64,000 bases of DNA from Gibbula magus (taxonomy: Eukaryota > Mollusca > Gastropoda > Trochida > Trochidae): NCBI GenBank assembly GCA_936450465.1, contig OW388302.1, positions 54,812,959 to 54,876,958 of the forward strand, read 5' to 3'. A program made the translations under genes and the position numbers. Numbering within the stretch: the stretch's first letter is position 1; each line of letters starts with the position of its first letter. The notes under the pieces are model-generated. The model was not told where the DNA came from, did no database searches, and was given only the letters and a program-made list of their open reading frames with translations. Below, piece after piece: positions 1-13,600 of the stretch.

Positions 1-865
1 ATTCATTCCCAACCGCCAAATATATCATAATTACTAGTTTCCAATTGAAATCGAGTAAACATCATTATGCATGTGTAGAAACCGAAACTGCACGACCCAT
101 TTACATGCACAGTAATTATATGACCTATTAAACATATCAACACAAATTTGTCTTTTTGCCTGTTTTAAATAAGTTTCGAAAATTACGTTTGACTGATTGA
201 CGCGCGCCACAAGCGGTGCATTGTCCAGTTTTTTTTATCAGAAATTGATACTTATACCTTTATATCACCTGTTTACTGAGTCGACTATCATCAAAACTGC
301 AATTTTCGGCAAAAGTCATTACTTCTTGATAAAATAACACAATTTATAACGTTTGGCATATGTGACCTCAAACAACACAATGCCTTGATCTTTGAAGTCA
401 CTCGGTCAAAATGGTAGCTGAAAGATGAGTTTTCATTGGTTAAGAACCAGGGATACAGTATGATACTCCGCTTCCCACCGCTAGGGGATATTGTTTCTGC
501 TCTTGATTTCAAGCGAAGAAGAACCGAGGTTAGGAACGGAAATCTGAAGGAAGTAACCTCTGTGCGAAAAGATCTGAACTAATGAGTGATTTAGAATTTA
601 TTAAACAATAAAGTTCCATAATCATTGTTCGCTATTTTTGAAACTTTCCCACTTGGCAGGGGAAATAGTATAGTCTGTCTGCTTGTTCTTGTTCTGGTAA
701 GTCTATCCTTAAAAGTGAACCTAACGTTCGGATTGATTTGATATATAAAGAGACAGTAAATACCACTACTTCTTAACCAATAGGAAATCCCCATTATTCG
801 ACAGGCCACAATAATAGCACAACGCGTTAGCACTGGGTATATTCGTGAGATGAATCAAGCTAACA
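1..865. other. No recognisable gene or repeat
   Basis: AT-rich sequence with only short open frames that show no family resemblance. I see no exon-like segment, RNA gene or clear repeat. Confidence 0.5.
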
Positions 866-1095
866 CTGGAGGAGAAATCAGGAATAGGGCTGTGAGTCTA
901 CTGGAGGAGAAATCAGGAACAGGGCTGTGAGTCTACTGGAGGAGAAATCAGGAACAGGGCTGTGAGTCTACTGGAGGAGAAATCAGGAACAGGGCTGTGA
1001 GTCTACTGGAGGAGAAATCAGGAACAGGGCTGTGAGTCTACTTGAGGAGAAATCAGGAATAGGGCTGTGAGTCTACTGGAGGAGAAATCAGGAAT
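866..1095. repeat. 35-bp minisatellite, about 6.6 copies
   Basis: A 35-bp unit beginning CTGGAGGAGAAATCAGGAA is repeated head to tail about six and a half times. Units differ at a few bases (GGAATAGGG versus GGAACAGGG; one CTTGAGG variant). It is non-coding and lies outside the host gene. Confidence 0.9.
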
Positions 1096-1137
1096 ATTTC
1101 CAGCCTATAAGTGCTATGCATCTCACAGGATACAGAA

Positions 1138-1260
1138 CCAGGGCCTCCATTCACAAAGCACTAAGGTGATCGTAAGTCACTAAGGTTACCTCAGTGCATT
1201 GTTAAAGAATGGGAGTTAAGGTTATCTTTAGTAAAGGTTGCTTTGTGAAAGGAGGCCCAG
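1138..1260. repeat. Short imperfect inverted repeat (MITE-like)
   Basis: The left end reads GGGCCTCCATTCACAAAGCA and the right end reads TGCTTTGTGAAAGGAGGCCC, so the termini are inverted copies about 20 bp long around an imperfectly complementary core. A related half-element with GGCCTCCTTTCACAAAGCA is at about 3010. This suggests a small dispersed foldback family. No coding capacity. Confidence 0.7.
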
Positions 1261-1904
1261 AACTGTCCCCCCTTGTATGAGGGATCCGCGATAAGTATAG
1301 AAGCGAGACAGGTTCTGCAGATAAAGATATTATTCTAAAAGTATCAGCTTCTTATGTCACCTGGTTTCACAGGAGATGTCGTGTAAACTTGTCAGGGATA
1401 AAGACTTTGAACCCTGAGGTGCAAAAGCCTCCCTGCATCAATTTGAGCTATAGAGGTGTGGCACTTCTTGAGGAGTAGTCGACAATGTCAAATCTAGATG
1501 GAAGACAGATGGACGCCAGACAATGACCCATGCTATAATCCCTTCTGGTCTTTCAGGTCCGATGAGCTAAAATGACTGACTTCTAGATCTAATGAAGTGA
1601 CAATAGTTTTATTGATTTCATATAGTATGCTCAGTACAAGTAAGATAACGCTTATTAATTGGAGATTTGTGTAATTTATGACATATTTTAAGAATGATAC
1701 GAAATGATATCTTTTGTAAATATACAAAATTTTAACATTAAATAAATACGTTAACCCTTAAAAATATATTTCAGTTGATTGACAAGTTTTGAGTAAATGA
1801 CAAAACATCACATTTATTCATTATGGAAAACCCACATATTTCTCTCCTTGTTCTCAGAGATATTTTATGTGCAACTTAAGAACCACAGGTTCACCAAAGA
1901 CTTG

Positions 1905-2890
1905 CACAATTAAAAAATAGAGCCATGTGCTCTGTAGCTCATCAGGGTTTATATAGGTTGATGATGAAGACTGAAATAGATTGTTCTCAATATAATGCAC
2001 AATCTCAGCCCTGAAAAATATCAGTCTTGAAATTATCAGTGCATAACAAAAACATAATCTTTATAAAATTAGTTGTCCAACTATCAGAACTCCTGCAAAG
2101 ATATTGAAGAAAAGATTCTAATTACAATCCCTTGAAATGACAAAGGAAGGGAGGGAGGGAGGGAGGGAGGGAGGCGCCATCAGCTGTCACACTGAACAGA
2201 CCTTGTCTTTGGCTAAACCCCACCCCTCTGCATACTATCCCCCCTCAAGCGAGACTCTGAACCACTGTTACATAACATTATGTCATAGTTTCTGCTCTCC
2301 CAGGAGAAGGCTTGTAGCTTGTAGCTTGTGTGGCCTGTCAGCCAGGTAAGAAAACCCTTAATTTGATAATAGCTCAAACTCTGTATTTTTCATAGTAGAA
2401 AAATGAAACTTGTAGGTCTTTGTCTCTATAATACAAAGAAAATATTCTCAAAATGTGTGTCCTAGCATTACTAGTTCCAGGAGAGAAATTTAAAGATTAT
2501 TATTCTGAAAATTGTAACTTTCTGGAGAAGAAGTTGTTTAAAGATTTAAGGGTGGACCCCCCTGCCACACCCACATTTAAGGGGAGGTCAAGTTGAAACG
2601 AACAAACTTGAATCTTCATTATTAGATTATTTTGCAAATTTCAGCTTTCTATGTCAAGTGCTTTTATAGAAGTAGTTGTTTAAGGTTTCACTAACAATGC
2701 TTGCCATGCTCACATTTGAGGAGGGAACCTTTGGATATGTAAAAACTTTAATACCTATAAAACCGCCCCACAAAATTTTAGCTTTGAGAGTTCAACAGTT
2801 CTGAAGGAGAAGTTGAAAATGTGAAAAGTTTATGGACCTGTGCCATAAGCCCATCTGGACTTTCTGGCCTGATTAGCTAAAAGTCCTACA
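1905..2890. repeat. Dispersed repeat family member, about 1 kb
   Basis: Starts with AATAGAGCCATGTGCTCTGT followed by AGCTCATCAGG and ends near GTGAAAAGTTTATGGA and GATTAGCTAAAA. The same start and end motifs bracket 18030-19350, where the interior is a 145-bp tandem array. It includes TCTGGAGAAGAAGTTGTTTA and a GGGTGGACCCCCCTGC block, also present at 5698-5742. Class unknown; no open frame resembles a transposase. Confidence 0.55.
2146..2174. repeat. (GGGA)n microsatellite
   Basis: About seven GGGA repeats. They create a short spurious open frame running to about 2349. Confidence 0.9.
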
Positions 2891-3197
2891 CACTTGGAAA
2901 TTAACTAGTCCGAATAGGTTAATTTTGATCCTTACTCCTTGATAATTTCTCAGAACAGGTAAACCAGACCGGTTTGTTTAGCCGATAACATTTACATAAC
3001 AACATCAATGGCCTCCTTTCACAAAGCAATGAGGTGACTGTATTTCCCTAAGATAACCTTGATAAACAGTGCATAAAATTATTTTAGCTTTGAAAATCTT
3101 GGGCACAGTTTGAGCATCCTATAATCAATTTTGAGTATTTTCAAACTGACAAAATTACATTTACAGGATGGCTACTTGCCAACCTTTTTCATAGAGA

Positions 3198-3354
3198 CTT
3201 AGACAATAACTAACGAGTGACGGGGAATGACAGATTATCTTTCCCGAGTTATATCATTTGAGTAATTCTCGAGCCTTGGCGAGAGAATTACACACAATTG
3301 ATATAACGAGGGAAAGATAATCTGCCATTCCCCGTCACGAGTTGGTTATTGTTT
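3198..3354. repeat. Long hairpin (foldback element)
   Basis: The left arm (about 3198-3265) and right arm (about 3285-3354) are reverse complements with few mismatches. For example, GACGGGGAATGACAGATTAT on the left pairs with ATAATCTGCCATTCCCCGTC on the right. The loop is around GAGCCTTGGCGAG. This is typical of a small foldback MITE. Confidence 0.85.
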
Positions 3355-3355
3355 A

Positions 3356-4091
3356 TATTACCCATATGACAAATAAAAGTAAAAACGCGAATATTAAAAG
3401 CCAATAGCTTCTCTAAAAGGACCCGAGAAGGAGATGAATCTCCATATCCATACGCGTGTGACGTGGATTCACTTCTAACCTATCCTTGTTTATTCCGCAC
3501 GATTAAAATGTCCCCTGCGAAAATGTCTTTCACAATAAAAGAAAGATGTGGCTTTAGTTGAAAGTTTTGTATTCCTGCCAATTACTATCAATCCATGATT
3601 ATACATATAAGTTAGTGCAACATCCATATCAAGAGGTGTGCGAAGCTCAAAAACAAGTCGGCTCAAACCGAAAAGCCCTGTGACGTTACAATCGACACTG
3701 TGACGTCATAACCGCTCGCGCCTATGACGTCATTACATTCGAACGATCGCCGTCGCTCTTGAAGCTTTCCGTGGTTATACAGTCAAGCAGTAATCGCTAG
3801 TTTCTTTAAATTTCGGACAATTTAACTGCTTCCTCCGACATTTGATGCGTCGGCACATGTACGAAAACGTTAATTTCAACCTCGGGAAACAAATAAATCA
3901 TGTTAAAATGCAGAAGACAGTTTCTAAAGTTACTAGTCGGGAAAAGTAAGAAAGATGAATGAAGTAGTTCCGGCAACCAATGAAATTCTTATTTTTCTGT
4001 AACAGCCAATCAAAAGCCAGAAAAAGGTGTAACTCCCGTGTGACTTACAGAAAATATATTACCCTGTGTCCGTCTTCCCATATGGGTAATA
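3356..4091. repeat. Possible MITE containing CRE-like palindromes
   Basis: TATTACCCATATG at 3356 is repeated in inverted form as CATATGGGTAATA at 4079-4091, so the 736-bp interval may be a non-autonomous element adjoining the upstream hairpin. Inside are two perfect TGACGTCA palindromes (3701 and 3725) and a near match (3681). The inverted ends are only 13 bp, so the call is tentative. Confidence 0.35.
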
Positions 4092-4094
4092 TAT

Positions 4095-4320
4095 ATTGGA
4101 TCATACACCGAGATCCTGAATCATACACCGAGATACTGGATCATAAACCGAGATCTTGGATCATACACCGAGGTACTGGATCATTAAACGCAGTACTGAA
4201 TCATTAAATGCGGTATTAGATCATACACCGAGATACTGGATCATAAACCGAGATCCTGGATCATTAAACGCAGTAATGAATCATTAAATGCGGTACTAGA
4301 TCATACACCGAGGTAGTGGA
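4095..4320. repeat. 20-21-bp degenerate tandem repeat, about 11 copies
   Basis: Units of the form GGATCATACACCGAGATACT alternate with GATCATTAAACGCAGTACTG variants. The array ends about 200 bp beyond the GTF2E2 stop codon (the gene is on the minus strand), so it could lie near the 3' end of the transcript. Confidence 0.85.
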
Positions 4321-4518
4321 TCCCCATGCAGAAAGCCCTAGGGTAACTTTACCTCACTGCCTTTTTGTACAACACCCCCATTGACACAGATCTTTAAAGT
4401 TCATATTGCTAAGATAGTCATAAGTGATGTACATGACCACTATCCTAGCATGAAGAAATCTGCAGTGGTGCAGGTTTTGGCAGTTGGAATTCAAATCTTA
4501 TGTTAACCAGAATGTTCA

Positions 4519-4638
4519 TCATGTTTTCTTGTTAGCGATGCCGTGGTTGTAATCCTCGAGGACATTGTCAAGATGGTCGTTGTGTTTCTTGAACTGGCGG
4601 GACTTCTTACCTCCTCCTTTCTTCCTCTTTACTGCCGA
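4519..4638 (-). CDS. GTF2E2: GTF2E2 coding exon 7 with stop codon
   Basis: 39 codons plus TGA at 4519-4521. The acceptor is ATATTTCAG. Encodes a Lys/Arg-rich stretch ([20 protein letters not shown]) followed by [19 protein letters not shown]. This matches the basic C-terminal region of TFIIE beta. The polyadenylation site is not obvious. Confidence 0.92.
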   Translation of the reverse strand, partial: SAVKRKKGGGKKSRQFKKHNDHLDNVLEDYNHGIANKKT

Positions 4639-7600
4639 CTGAAATATTATTGTGAAATCTCGATTTAAAACGAGCAGATTTATTATTGTAACATTCATGT
4701 AACACCATTACTGCCGGCAAGCGTATTGTTTGTGATAATATCAATGCCCTGATGACAGAGAAGGAGAATTCCATGATTTAAATTTTTTTACAATATACTG
4801 CTTGCCTGACATAATCGTCTCTTATAAACAAGTGTTGATTTAGTTGAAATCAGAGGACAGAAGTAAGATATAAGTTATCATCCAAAATCATTCTAAATTA
4901 GTTTTCAAAGAAAATTTTACATCTCTGAATACAACACTGCGATTAGAGAAGCAGAGCAGCATTGTGACATCATCATGTTTATGACATCACAGTGTTCTAT
5001 ATCATTTTACGTCAGCATTGTGAGTCATGTACTTGATGATGTCAAAGCAGTGGAAAACAGTTTTGGAAGATAAATTCTTTCTCCACCGGAAATATGGAGA
5101 AGACACTCACGACAGGTTTGGGTCCCATGTCTTGCATGGAGGTGATGCCGTGTTTGTCGAGATAATCCTCTATCTTCTTCTCGTCGAGACCTTCAACTGC
5201 CACACTACGCCACATCTTCTGAAACTCTGGTCAGAAATGATACAAAAGTTATTTAACAATACATACACCTCAGGATTTATACAGTACGTCAGGGTATTCC
5301 GGATCACTATTGAAAGAGCGACTGCACACGTAAGCAAAGATATTTTAAGAAAATCTAAAGACAATTTCTGTATAAGTTAACTTATATCAAAATAAGATAT
5401 CCTGGACCCATATTTTTGAAGCTCTCTTAGTGCTAAGATAGTCGTAAGTGCCAATCATTAACATTGACTTACGACTATCTTAGCACTAAGACAGCTTTGT
5501 AAATATGGGTCCAGGTGATCATGATTTAATAGTGAAAATTGACAAATAGAATCCTCCGCCGTTCAGCAGTTCTGGATCTTTTCAGGATATTCTGGATCAC
5601 GTGATAAAATGAGGTCTTGTCTAGCTATTAAGCCTGTTACGACAAAAAGGCGGAATTGTCAAACAGAATTAAAGATTGAATATTGAAATCGAATTTTCTG
5701 GAGAAGAAGTTGTTTAACGATTTAAGGGTGGACCCCCCTGCTAGTTTAATTGCACACATGTGTGAGAAATATTAATTATGATGTATATATTACAAATAAT
5801 AAGCATTGCAATTCAAAACAATATATTTCTTGTAAACAAATTTAACATTTACTACTTAGTAGACTGAATAGCGTTCTCGGACCAGAAAGACATGATTATT
5901 TGTAGATATTTGAAAATTACACAACATTGTTACCGGTAATATATTTTGTCAATTCAACAGTTATTAATTTTTTTCGGCCATTCGAAGTTATAATAACAGT
6001 CCCTAAGTTATGGTGATCCGGAACTAACTGAATTACGTTGTCCGATAAATTGTTTCTTAAAATATATGGCAGATATAAAAATCATTCGCATTGTAATTTA
6101 CAGGTGAAATGTTATGGTTAGCAAAGAAATGTTAACATTCAACAAGTTGACTTCTTAAAATGGGCTGTCCTGAATGAGTGACCTATTTCTGACACGCAAA
6201 CGACAGCTGACCACAATGATAGGTAGGGTGTGCTAGTAAACTCCTGTCTCCCATAAAGTGAAACAAATATCTCATCTTGAAGAACATTGACACAGCTTTA
6301 AAGGAATACCCTTACGCACTGTAGGTTGAAATTTACATAGGTTCTCATAATATAACCTTAGAAACCAGCTAGCCTTATTTTCACGGAAGCAAATGAAGAC
6401 ACATCACCCGAACAAAAATGCAACATGTTTATTAATTGTAAAAGTATTATTGCTCAGAAGGAAAGAGATATTCATGCGAATCATCAAGTTGAAACATCTT
6501 AATGTAAGGGGAGATAACTCTTCCCACCAAGAGCTCATTATCTCCCTTACACTGACAGCTTCAGTGCATAGGGGCGTGTATAGCTTAGAAACAGTGTTTG
6601 AAAGACATACCTATATAAATCCTACCCTATTACTATATAAAAGGAAAGGGATGTAACGACGAAACCACCCCATGCTCATTCAAACTCATATTTCGCATCA
6701 AAAAATATTTTTATGGCACCACATGTCCCACATCCAGGTTCTAGGGCCAATTAGCGAGAACGAAGGCCCTGAAACCTTGATATGGGACATTCCGGGTCAA
6801 CTGAATGTCAAGGTCATGAATGGCTGCTAGCGAACCGAGTGGCCAATGCATGACGATGATTTGAGACAAAATGCCGCAGTACAGTCGGAGAAATGATATG
6901 TAGGTGTTGTAATATTTATTTACATCTGTAGTTTCACTCTGCGGTTCGATTCTGCCGATACATAGGTGCTGTCAACATTGCTGGAATTAATAGACGATTT
7001 TAAAAGGTGAGTTTTCGCTGATTTTCGTGAGCGTCAAAATTGGCTTGAAAATGTGGCGGTAGCGATATACGGACTGTTTTGTAGCATAGCTTTTGAATTA
7101 ATGATCCGATTGTGACCATTTATAGCTCATTTTGTAGGGAAATCATTTAGCTGTCGTACCGTAGTCATCGGCTGTGCCATAAAAATAGTTTTGCATGCGA
7201 AATATGACTTTGAATGAGCATGGAGTGGTTTCGTCGTTACATCCCTTTCCTTTTATATAGTAATAGGGTAGGTTCTATAAAGGTATATGTCTTTCAAACA
7301 CTGTTTCTAAGCGATACACGCCCCTGTGCATAGACACTAAGCAAGTGGCACCAGTGCGGAGTAAACTCATGTTTCCTCCAGTGTGAGGGACCTTGGGGTA
7401 ATACTGGACTCCAATCTAGATCTCAATAAACATGTCAGCCAGCTGTCCAGATCATGTCATTTTCAGCTTCATAACATTGGGAAAATCAGGACATATTTGA
7501 CAAAGGAAGCCACTAAAGTACTGACACTATCTCTTATTATTTCAAGAATTGATTATTGCAACAACCTCCTCGCCAATTCTCCCAAAACTGTTATCAACCG

Positions 7601-10600
7601 AATTCAATCCATCCAGAATAAGGCAGCCAGACTGGTTACACTCTCTCCAAAATCTGACCACATCGACCCCATCCTTAAAGAACTCCATTGGCTCCCTGTT
7701 ACACAACGGATTAACTTCAAACTTCTGTGCTTTGCCTGTCAATGTCACTCTCAGACTGCTCCATCCTACCTCTGTGACCTTCTCCAGCCCTATGTTCCAT
7801 CCAGATCCCTCCGCTCTGAATCTCAACCAAAAATGTGCAGTTATGGACAACGAGCGTTCTCCCATGCAGCTGCCTATCAATGGAACAATCTCCCCCAAGA
7901 AATTCATACCTGCCCAACCTATACTTCTTTCAGATATTATCTAAAGACTCATTTATTCCGCCAATCCTTTGCCTGAACACTCTCGATTCTTCTCAGCGCT
8001 TTGAGCATGATATTTATCCTGGAAAGGCGCTATATAAGTGGACTATTATTATTATTATTGTGAATTGTTATACAGACAGGAAGAAGTCAGCATCCTTCAG
8101 ACTAGTTTCAATAAACATTTAGTAGTCTAACCATGGTCTGACACGGAGGAATGTTTCCCAGCTCTGTTAGTATAGGTCCACACAGCCTATAGTCAACAAG
8201 CAATCAGTACTTTTCAAGGACTCTTTGAAGCCATATGTTTTCAAGCTTGTCAAGGATGAGGAAAGTCACATTCAAGCCTTATTCTTTGGACATGGGTGAA
8301 TTCAGCCATCTTTTTTATCTCTAAGAACCTTGACACTACATTATGTACAATTTTGTCTGATTTTTTAATATAAAATGTTACAATGTTTTAAACACAATGC
8401 CAGCGTTACTGTGTATTTGAATCCCATCAATTTGTACATTTGAGCCCTATGGCTAATAACATGAATGTACAGATTCAAGTACTCATTAACAAAAGCATTT
8501 CACCAACACTGATGTTTATCTCCTCTATGATTATGGAGCAGACAGAATTGACAATATTAGAAGCCCAGCCTATTTTATAATGGCTGCCATAACTAGTGGA
8601 TAGAGTGAATACATGTTTTGATTTGAGTTTATGATGAACCATACCTTCATCTATAGAAAACTGGCAATACTTGTCATTGTAGAATAATACTTTCTTTTTG
8701 TCAATGGGCCGCACCACGTAGATGATGTTTTCTCCCAATTGCTGAAAAATAAAAGAGATTCAGTGTTTAATTTTTACTTAAAACACCAAAAATATTATAG
8801 ATTCACTGATCTCAAGTTACCCAAGTTACAAACCCTGAAGAACCTTAATTATAGGATTAAGGATTATTTTAAGGATTACTCTCAACAAGGCCTAAGAACG
8901 CTCTAAAAATAAATCACATTCTTTGGTGAGATATCAATCCCAAATTTATTTCTTATATTCCACCAGAAAGCAACTAAACCTTGAAATCCTAAGGGGCATC
9001 AGGCAGACTCTCCTCAATGTCCTCCATCAGTATTCCTTCCCGTCCATACAGATCTAACTACACCAGAAAGCAGCTACAAACCTTGAAGACCTTAGGAGCA
9101 TCAGGCAGACTCTCCTCAATTGTCCTCCATCAGTATTCCTCCCCGTCCGTACAGATCTAACCACACCAGAAAGCAGCTACAAACCGTGAAGACCTTAGGA
9201 GCATCAGGCAGACTCTCCTCAATGTCCTCCATCAGTATTCCTCCCCGTCCGTACAGATCTAACTACACCAGAAAGCAGCTACAAACCTTGAAGACCTTAG
9301 GAGCATCAGGCAGACTCTCCTCAATGTCCTCCATCAGTATACCTCCCCGTCCGTGCAAATCTAACCACACCAGAAAGCAGTTACAAACCTTGAAGACCTT
9401 AGGAGCATCAGGCAGACTCTCCTCAATGTCCTCCATCAGTATTCCTCCCCTTCCGTGCAAATCTAACTACACCAGAAAGCAGCTACAAACCTTGAAGACC
9501 TTAGGAGCATCAGGCAGACTCTCCTCAATGTCCTCCATCAGTATTCCTCCCCGTCCGTGCAGATCTAACTACACCAGAAAGCAGCTACAAACCTTGAAGA
9601 CCTTAGGAGCATCAGGCAGACTCTCCTCAATGTCCTCCATCAATATTCCTCCCCGTCCGTACAGATCTAACTACACCAGAAAGCAGCTACAAACCTTGAA
9701 GACCTTAGGAGCATCAGGCAGACTCTCCTCAATGTCCTCCATCAGTATTCCTCCCCGTCCGTACAGATCTAACTACACCAGAAAGCAGCTACAAACCTTG
9801 AAGACCTTAGGAGCATCAGGCAGACTCTCCTCAATGTCCTCCATCAGTATACCTCCCCGTCCGTGCAAATCTAACCACACCAGAAAGCAGTTACAAACCT
9901 TGAAGACCTTAGGAGCATCAGGCAGACTCTCCTCAATGTCCTCCATCAGTATTCCTCCCCTTCCGTGCAAATCTAACTACACCAGAAAGCAGCTACAAAC
10001 CTTGAAGACCTTAGGAGCATCAGGCAGACTCTCCTCAATGTCCTCCATCAGTATTCCTCCCCGTCCGTACAGATCTAACTACACCAGAAAGCAGCTACAA
10101 ACCTTGAAGACCTTAGGAGCATCAGGCAGACTCTCCTCAATGTCCTCCATCAGTATACCTCCCCGTCTGTGTAAATCTAACCACACCAGAAAGCAGTTAC
10201 AAACCTTGAAGACCTTAGGAGCATCAGGCAGACTCTCCTCAATGTCCTCCATCAGTATTCCTCCCCGTCCGTACAGATCTAACTACACCAGAAAGCAGCT
10301 ACAAACCTTGAAGACCTTAGGAGCATCAGGCAGACTCTCCTCAATGTCCTCCATCAGTATTCCTCCCCGTCTGTGCAGATCTAACTACACCAGAAAGCAG
10401 CTACAAACCTTGAAGACCTTAGGAGCATCAGGCAGACTCTCCTCAATGTCCTCCATCAGTATTCCTCCCCGCCCGTACAGATCTAACGACACCAGAAAGC
10501 AGCTACAAACCTTGAAAACCTTAGAAGCATCAGGCAGACTCTCCTCAATGTCCTCCATCAGTATTCCTCCCCGTCCGTAAAAGATCTAACCACACCAGAA

Positions 10601-13600
10601 AGCAGCTACAAACCTTGAAGACCTTAGGAGCATCAGGCAGACTCTCCTCAATGTCCTCCATCAGTATTCCTCCCCGTCCGTACAGATCTAACTACACCAG
10701 AAAGCAGCTACAAACCTTGAAGACCTTAGGAGCATCAGGCAGACTCTCCTCAATGTCCTCCATCAGTATACCTCCCCGTCCGTGCAAATCTAACCACACC
10801 AGAAAGCAGTTACAAACCTTGAAGACCTTAGGAGCATCAGGCAGACTCTCCTCAATGTCCTCCATCAGTATTCCTCCCCTTCCGTGCAAATCTAACTACA
10901 CCAGAAAGCAGCTACAAACCTTGAAGACCTTAGGAGCATCAGGCAGACTCTCCTCAATGTCCTCCATCAGTATTCCTCCCCGTCCGTGCAGATCTAACTA
11001 CACCAGAAAGCAGCTACAAACCTTGAAGACCTTAGGAGCATCAGGCAGACTCTCCTCAATGTCCTCCATCAGTATTCCTCCCCGTCCGTACAGATCTAAC
11101 TACACCAGAAAGCAGCTACAAACCTTGAAGACCTTAGGAGCATCAGGCAGACTCTCCTCAATGTCCTCCATCAGTATACCTCCCCGTCCGTGTAAATCTA
11201 ACCACACCAGAAAGCAGTTACAAACCTTGAAGACCTTAGGAGCATCAGGCAGACTCTCCTCAATGTCCTCCATCAGTATTCCTCCCCTTCCGTGCAAATC
11301 TAACTACACCAGAAAGCAGCTACAAACCTTGAAGACCTTAGGAGCATCAGGCAGACTCTCCTCAATGTCCTCCATCAGTATTCCTCCCCGTCCGTGCAGA
11401 TCTAACTACACCAGAAAGCAGCTACGAACCTTGAAGACCTTAGGAGCATCAGGCAGACTCTCCTCAATGTCCTCCATCAGTATTCCTCCCCGTCCGTACA
11501 GATCTAACTACACCAGAAAGCAGCTACAAACCTTGAAGACCTTAGGAGCATCAGGCAGACTCTCCTCAATGTCCTCCATCAGTATACCTCCCCGTCCGTG
11601 TAAATCTAACCACACCAGAAAGCAGTTACAAACCTTGAAGACCTTAGGAGCATCAGGCAGACTCTCCTCAATGTCCTCCATCAGTATACCTCCCCGTCCG
11701 TGCAAATCTAACTACACCAGAAAGCAGCTACAAACCTTGAAGACCTTAGGAGCATCAGGCAGACTCTCCTCAATGTCCTCCATCAGTATTCCTCCCCGTC
11801 CGTACAGATCTAACTACACCAGAAAGCAGCTACAAACCTTGAAGACCTTAGGAGCATCAGGCAGACTCTCCTCAATGTCCTCCATCAGTATTCCTCCCCG
11901 TCTGTGCAGATCTAACTACACCAGAAAGCAGCTACAAACCTTGAAGACCTTAGAAGCATCAGGCAGACTCTCCTCAATGTCCTCCATCAGTATTCCTCCC
12001 CGTCTGTGCAAATCTAACCACACCAGAAAGCAGCTACAAACCTTGAAGACCTTAGGAGCATCAGGCAGACTCTCCTCAATGTCCTCCATCAGTATTCCTC
12101 CCCGTCCGTGCAGATCTAACTACACCAGAAAGCAGCTACAAACCTTGAAGACCTTAGGAGCATCAGGCAGACTCTCCTCAATGTCCTCCATCAGTATTCC
12201 TCCCCGTCCGTACAGATCTAACTACACCAGAAAGCAGCTACAAACCTTGAAGACCTTAGGAGCATCAGGCAGACTCTCCTCAATGTCCTCCATCAGTATA
12301 CCTCCCCGTCCGTGTAAATCTAACCACACCAGAAAGCAGTTACAAACCTTGAAGACCTTAGGAGCATCAGGCAGACTCTCCTCAATGTCCTCCATCAGTA
12401 TACCTCCCCGTCCGTGCAAATCTAACTACACCAGAAAGCAGCTACAAACCTTGAAGACCTTAGGAGCATCAGGCAGACTCTCCTCAATGTCCTCCATCAG
12501 TATTCCTCCCCGTCCGTACAGATCTAACTACACCAGAAAGCAGCTACAAACCTTGAAGACCTTAGGAGCATCAGGCAGACTCTCCTCAATGTCCTCCATC
12601 AGTATTCCTCCCCGTCTGTGCAAATCTAACCACACCAGAAAGCAGCTACAAACCTTGAAGACCTTAGGAGCATCAGGCAGACTCTCCTCAATGTCCTCCA
12701 TCAGTATTCCTCCCCGTCCGTAAAAGATCTAACCACACCAGAAAGCAGCTACAAACCTTGAAGACCTTAGGAGCATCAGGCAGACTCTCCTCAATGTCCT
12801 CCATCAGTATTCCTCCCCGTCCGTACAGATCTAACTACACCAGAAAGCAGCTACAAACCTTGAAGACCTTAGGAGCATCAGGCAGACTCTCCTCAATGTC
12901 CTCCATCAGTATACCTCCCCGTCCGTGCAAATCTAACCACACCAGAAAGCAGTTACAAACCTTGAAGACCTTAGGAGCATCAGGCAGACTCTCCTCAATG
13001 TCCTCCATCAGTATTCCTCCCCTTCCGTGCAAATCTAACTACACCAGAAAGCAGCTACAAACCTTGAAGACCTTAGGAGCATCAGGCAGACTCTCCTCAA
13101 TGTCCTCCATCAGTATTCCTCCCCGTCCGTGCAGATCTAACTACACCAGAAAGCAGCTACAAACCTTGAAGACCTTAGGAGCATCAGGCAGACTCTCCTC
13201 AATGTCCTCCATCAGTATTCCTCCCCGTCCGTACAGATCTAACTACACCAGAAAGCAGCTACAAACCTTGAAGACCTTAGGAGCATCAGGCAGACTCTCC
13301 TCAATGTCCTCCATCAGTATACCTCCCCGTCCGTGTAAATCTAACCACACCAGAAAGCAGTTACAAACCTTGAAGACCTTAGGAGCATCAGGCAGACTCT
13401 CCTCAATGTCCTCCATCAGTATTCCTCCCCTTCCGTGCAAATCTAACTACACCAGAAAGCAGCTACAAACCTTGAAGACCTTAGGAGCATCAGGCAGACT
13501 CTCCTCAATGTCCTCCATCAGTATTCCTCCCCGTCCGTGCAGATCTAACTACACCAGAAAGCAGCTACGAACCTTGAAGACCTTAGGAGCATCAGGCAGA

